Assembly: GCA_017396005.1 (NCBI GenBank)
Contig: JAFQNG010000024.1
Coordinates: forward strand, 1 to 33,372
DNA from: Desulfovibrio sp.
Lineage (GTDB): Bacteria > Desulfobacterota > Desulfovibrionia > Desulfovibrionales > Desulfovibrionaceae
Length of the DNA stretch: 33,372 nt
Direction: 5' to 3'
Positions within the stretch are counted from its first letter, which is position 1; the number at the start of each line of letters is the position of its first letter. The position numbers and the translations under genes were made by a program. Below, piece by piece: positions 31,080 to 33,372 of this stretch. The notes below the pieces were generated by a model that searched no databases, had not been told where the DNA came from, and saw only the letters and a program-made list of their open reading frames with translations.

Positions 31080-32123
31080 CTACATGAAGACGGATTTATC
31101 CGTCACACGTACAAGATCCCGGCGAATAAGCTCTTCAGCTATCTGTACGGCATTGAGAGCCGCACCCTTACGTACGTTGTCGGCCACGATCCACATGTTC
31201 AGTCCGTTGTCGATGGTCTCGTCTTCCCGTATACGTCCCACGTAGGTAGGGTCATCACCAATGCAATACGCCGGCATGGGGTAAAGAAGCTCACGCGGAT
31301 TGTCAATGACCTTCACGCCTGGCGCCTGTGACAGCAGGATGCGCGCCTCCTTGGCACTGATCTTTTTCTCAGTCTCAATGTTCACCGACTCCGCATGACA
31401 GAAGAAGACCGGAACACGGGCACAGGTAGCCGTAACTCTGACCGAAGGATCCTCAAGAATCTTTACCGTCTCATTAACCATCTTCATCTCTTCCTTGGTA
31501 TAATCGTTTTCAAGGAAGACATCGATATGCGGCAGCACATTGAAGGCAATACGGTACGGATAGGTTTTGTTTTCCGGGTCACGACCGTTGAAGAGATCAC
31601 GCACCTGGCGTTCAAGCTCTTCGATACCCTTCTGCCCGGTACCAGACACAGCCTGATAGGTAGACACAATAACCCGCCTGATACCTGCAACATCATGCAG
31701 GGGCTTAAGCACTACCAGCATCTGAATGGTTGAGCAATTGGGGTTGGCTATGATACCCTGATGTTTTTCCAAAGCATGCGCATTGACCTCAGGCACCACC
31801 AGAGGGCAACGGTCGTCCATACGCCATGCGGCAGAATTGTCAACTACCACGCAACCTGCATGCGCTGCATACGGGGCAAACTTGCTTGAGGTAGCCCCCC
31901 CGGCAGAAAAAATAGCCAGATGAATCCCATCAAAAATATCTTCTTTCAGCTCCTCCACCGTCAGTTCGGTATCACCATAAGCAACCTTGCTGCCTGCCGA
32001 ACGGGCCGAAGCAAAGGCACGTATACTGGCGGCCGGGAACTGCCGGGCGTGCAGGGTCTTAAGCATTTCACGGCCCACGGCGCCTGTGGCGCCAACTACG
32101 GCAACAGTCAGGTTCTGGCTCAT
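31080..32123 (-). CDS. asd: Aspartate-semialdehyde dehydrogenase
   Basis: A 347-aa NADPH enzyme converting aspartyl phosphate to L-aspartate semialdehyde, the branch point to lysine/DAP, threonine and methionine. The nucleotide motif is VGATGAVG (10-17), the catalytic cysteine is Cys130 in NPNCST, and TYQAVSGTGQKG and a CARVPV segment are present. AAGGAG precedes the ATG. Its product is also the co-substrate of the carboxyspermidine dehydrogenase encoded at 2861-4063. It is the first gene of a five-gene minus-strand unit with a promoter at 32181-32209. Confidence 0.96.
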   Translation of the reverse strand: MSQNLTVAVVGATGAVGREMLKTLHARQFPAASIRAFASARSAGSKVAYGDTELTVEELKEDIFDGIHLAIFSAGGATSSKFAPYAAHAGCVVVDNSAAWRMDDRCPLVVPEVNAHALEKHQGIIANPNCSTIQMLVVLKPLHDVAGIRRVIVSTYQAVSGTGQKGIEELERQVRDLFNGRDPENKTYPYRIAFNVLPHIDVFLENDYTKEEMKMVNETVKILEDPSVRVTATCARVPVFFCHAESVNIETEKKISAKEARILLSQAPGVKVIDNPRELLYPMPAYCIGDDPTYVGRIREDETIDNGLNMWIVADNVRKGAALNAVQIAEELIRRDLVRVTDKSVFM

Positions 32124-32180
32124 GCCTCAGCTCTCCTTGTTGCTGAAATCTGGATAAAAACCCCGAAATTGGAGTTCAAT

Positions 32181-32209
32181 AGTATAGCTCCCCTTAGTCC
32201 AAAAGTGAA
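32181..32209 (-). promoter_or_regulatory. Sigma-70 promoter of the asd unit
   Basis: On the minus strand TTCACT (32204-32209), 17 bp, TATACT (32181-32186). It lies about 60 bp before the asd start in the gap shared with the divergent transporter gene. Confidence 0.65.
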
Positions 32210-32272
32210 GTATGCCCCAAATGCGGCAGCAACAGCGGTTTACGCCCACAGTGAAAGCCGTTAAACTTACTC

Positions 32273-33241
32273 ATGGCTTTCTTAAACGCATTACAGGGTA
32301 TCATGGGGCTCCTGCTGGTGGTAGCCACAGGCTATGTGCTGGCCCGACGAGGCTGGTTTTCCAAAGATATGCAGACGCTGCTGCCCAGACTGGTGACCTG
32401 CGTAGCCCTGCCGCCCTTTCTCACGCACACCCTTGTCAGCCATTTTCGGCGAGAGGAGCTGCTGCAAAATATTTCCATCATACTGCTGCCTTTGTCAGCA
32501 CTGGTCATCACCTTTCTGCTGGCATGGCTGGCAGCACGATGCCTGAAGGTAGAAAAACGTCACTTCGGTCTTTTCTGTGTCTGCGTCTCCAACCCCAATA
32601 CCATCTTTATTGGTATTCCTGTCAATCTGGCTTTATTCGGTGAGGCCTCACTGCCCTATGTACTGCTCTATTATTTTGCCAGCACCAGCTTTTTCTGGAC
32701 AGTGGGACATCACTTTGTCAGAGCTGACAGTAATGTGAGGCCACCTGCAAACCTTGCAGGAAGACTGAAGGAAATGTTTGGCTACCTTCTTTCTCCACCC
32801 ATGCTGGGCTTTCTCTGCGGATTGGGGCTGGTACTGAGTGACTTACACTTGCCAGATTTCATGATGATGGCTGCCCAATTCCTGGGGGACCTGACCACAC
32901 CTCTGGCTCTGCTTTTTGTGGGCATAACACTCTATAATGTTGACCTGCATCAACTTCCCAAACAGCGACGCCAAGCTCTGCGCGACATCTGGCTGGCACT
33001 GGCAGGCCGCCTGATATTGGGGCCACTGGTCATGGCTGCACTCGTACTCTGCTTTCCCATACCAGTGCTCATGAGCAAAGTTTTTATCATGCAGGCATCC
33101 CTGCCTGTCATCCTGCAGGTTGCCATACTGAGCGCTTACTACCGCTCTGACCCCGAGTTTGGCGCACTCATGGTTTCACTTTCAACAGTTTTTGCAGCTC
33201 TTACCATACCCATCTATATGGCTCTGCTTCAATACCTGTGA
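32273..33241 (+). CDS. AEC (auxin efflux carrier) family transporter
   Basis: A 322-aa inner-membrane protein, hydrophobic throughout with about ten predicted segments in two halves. The first half contains TGYVLARRGWFSKDMQTLLPRLV and SNPNTIFIGIPV (the family's SNxxFxGxP pattern); the second contains LTTPLALLFVGITLY. Bacterial members export or exchange organic acids such as malate or malonate, but the substrate cannot be read from the sequence. The start ATG 32273 has no clear ribosome site. It is a single gene, divergent from asd, ending at a bidirectional hairpin. Confidence 0.9.
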   Translation: MAFLNALQGIMGLLLVVATGYVLARRGWFSKDMQTLLPRLVTCVALPPFLTHTLVSHFRREELLQNISIILLPLSALVITFLLAWLAARCLKVEKRHFGLFCVCVSNPNTIFIGIPVNLALFGEASLPYVLLYYFASTSFFWTVGHHFVRADSNVRPPANLAGRLKEMFGYLLSPPMLGFLCGLGLVLSDLHLPDFMMMAAQFLGDLTTPLALLFVGITLYNVDLHQLPKQRRQALRDIWLALAGRLILGPLVMAALVLCFPIPVLMSKVFIMQASLPVILQVAILSAYYRSDPEFGALMVSLSTVFAALTIPIYMALLQYL

Positions 33242-33260
33242 TACTTCCCCAAAAAGGAAG

Positions 33261-33294
33261 AACCCCCTCGCGCTGAGAGCAGCAAGGGGGTTTT
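33261..33294. terminator. Bidirectional terminator between the AEC transporter and the rRNA operon
   Basis: AACCCCCT (33261-33268) pairs with AGGGGGTT (33285-33292), with an inner GCTG/CAGC stem. TTTT follows on the plus strand. On the minus strand the stem is followed by TTCTTCCTTTTT, so it can also end the 5S transcript. Confidence 0.85.
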
Positions 33295-33300
33295 AAAGAT

Positions 33301-33372
33301 TTGGCAGCGGCCTACTTTCCCACATGACGTTATGCAGTATCATCGGCGAGGAAGAGCTTAACTGCCGAGTTC
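33301..33372 (-). rRNA. rrf: 5S ribosomal RNA, 3' part (cut by window edge)
   Basis: The reverse complement contains the conserved 5S block CCGAACTCGGxAGTTAAGC (only from GAACTCGG on is within the window), then CGCCGATGATACTGC and the 3' segment GTGGGAAAGTAGGCCGCTGCCAA. About 72 of some 115-120 nt are present. The rRNA operon therefore lies to the right, transcribed leftwards. Confidence 0.93.

Overview
The window looks like chromosomal DNA of a Desulfovibrionaceae bacterium, probably a Desulfovibrio of moderate G+C content. This is inferred from gene content and protein flavour: a SAM-decarboxylase-independent spermidine pathway (carboxynorspermidine/carboxyspermidine dehydrogenase plus decarboxylase), flagellins starting MYINNNSMAANVAN, a YhaM-like OB/HD nuclease next to tmk, a TtuA/Ncs6-type tRNA thiolase, and sigma-54 and sigma-28 style promoters. 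No 16S gene is present, so the genus is not proven.

Layout. 1-262: 3' end of an IS200/IS605-family TnpA gene with hairpins typical of the right end of such elements. 296-546 (minus): tRNA-Val(CAC) and tRNA-Asp(GTC) with a clear promoter and a terminator. 677-1651 (plus): secreted polysaccharide deacetylase. 1624-7453 (minus): YhaM-like HD nuclease, tmk, a small unknown protein, a histone-deacetylase-fold (probably acetylpolyamine) hydrolase, carboxy(nor)spermidine dehydrogenase and nspC. 7529-10364 (plus): surE, then class II fba and gap. 10503-13370: two near-identical flagellin genes flanking an oppositely oriented hsp20. 13398-16437 (minus): rimO and a GT4 glycosyltransferase. 16545-19081 (plus): metN-metI-metQ methionine ABC importer. 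19130-23974 (minus): uvrD/pcrA-type helicase, thiL, GT2 glycosyltransferase and class II aldolase, packed end to end. 24117-25296 (plus): an unknown protein and an MnmM/YtqB-type methyltransferase. 25324-27275 (plus): a sigma-54 promoter, a terminator-bearing leader, agmatinase and panB. 27308-32123 (minus): asd, class IV aminotransferase, glycosyltransferase, TtuA-like thiolase and hexapeptide acyltransferase. 32273-33241 (plus): AEC-family transporter. 33301-33372 (minus): 3' end of a 5S rRNA gene, so an rRNA operon continues beyond the right edge.

How genes work together. Four separated loci in this window fit one polyamine route. Agmatinase gives putrescine, Asd gives aspartate semialdehyde, the dehydrogenase condenses the two into carboxyspermidine, and NspC decarboxylates it to spermidine. 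The HDAC-like hydrolase beside them may deacetylate acetylpolyamines. The met importer, panB, thiL, asd, fba and gap are housekeeping metabolism.

The most interesting signals are regulatory. (1) A consensus sigma-54 promoter upstream of agmatinase-panB is followed by a Rho-independent-type terminator before the first codon. The roughly 72-nt product carries an anti-Shine-Dalgarno stretch, so it may be a sigma-54-dependent small RNA or an attenuated leader. (2) Both flagellin genes carry the same hairpin with an ANGGAG loop over the ribosome binding site, as expected for CsrA control. (3) A perfect 9-bp dyad lies in the hsp20 promoter region. (4) The two flagellins appear to have different promoter classes.
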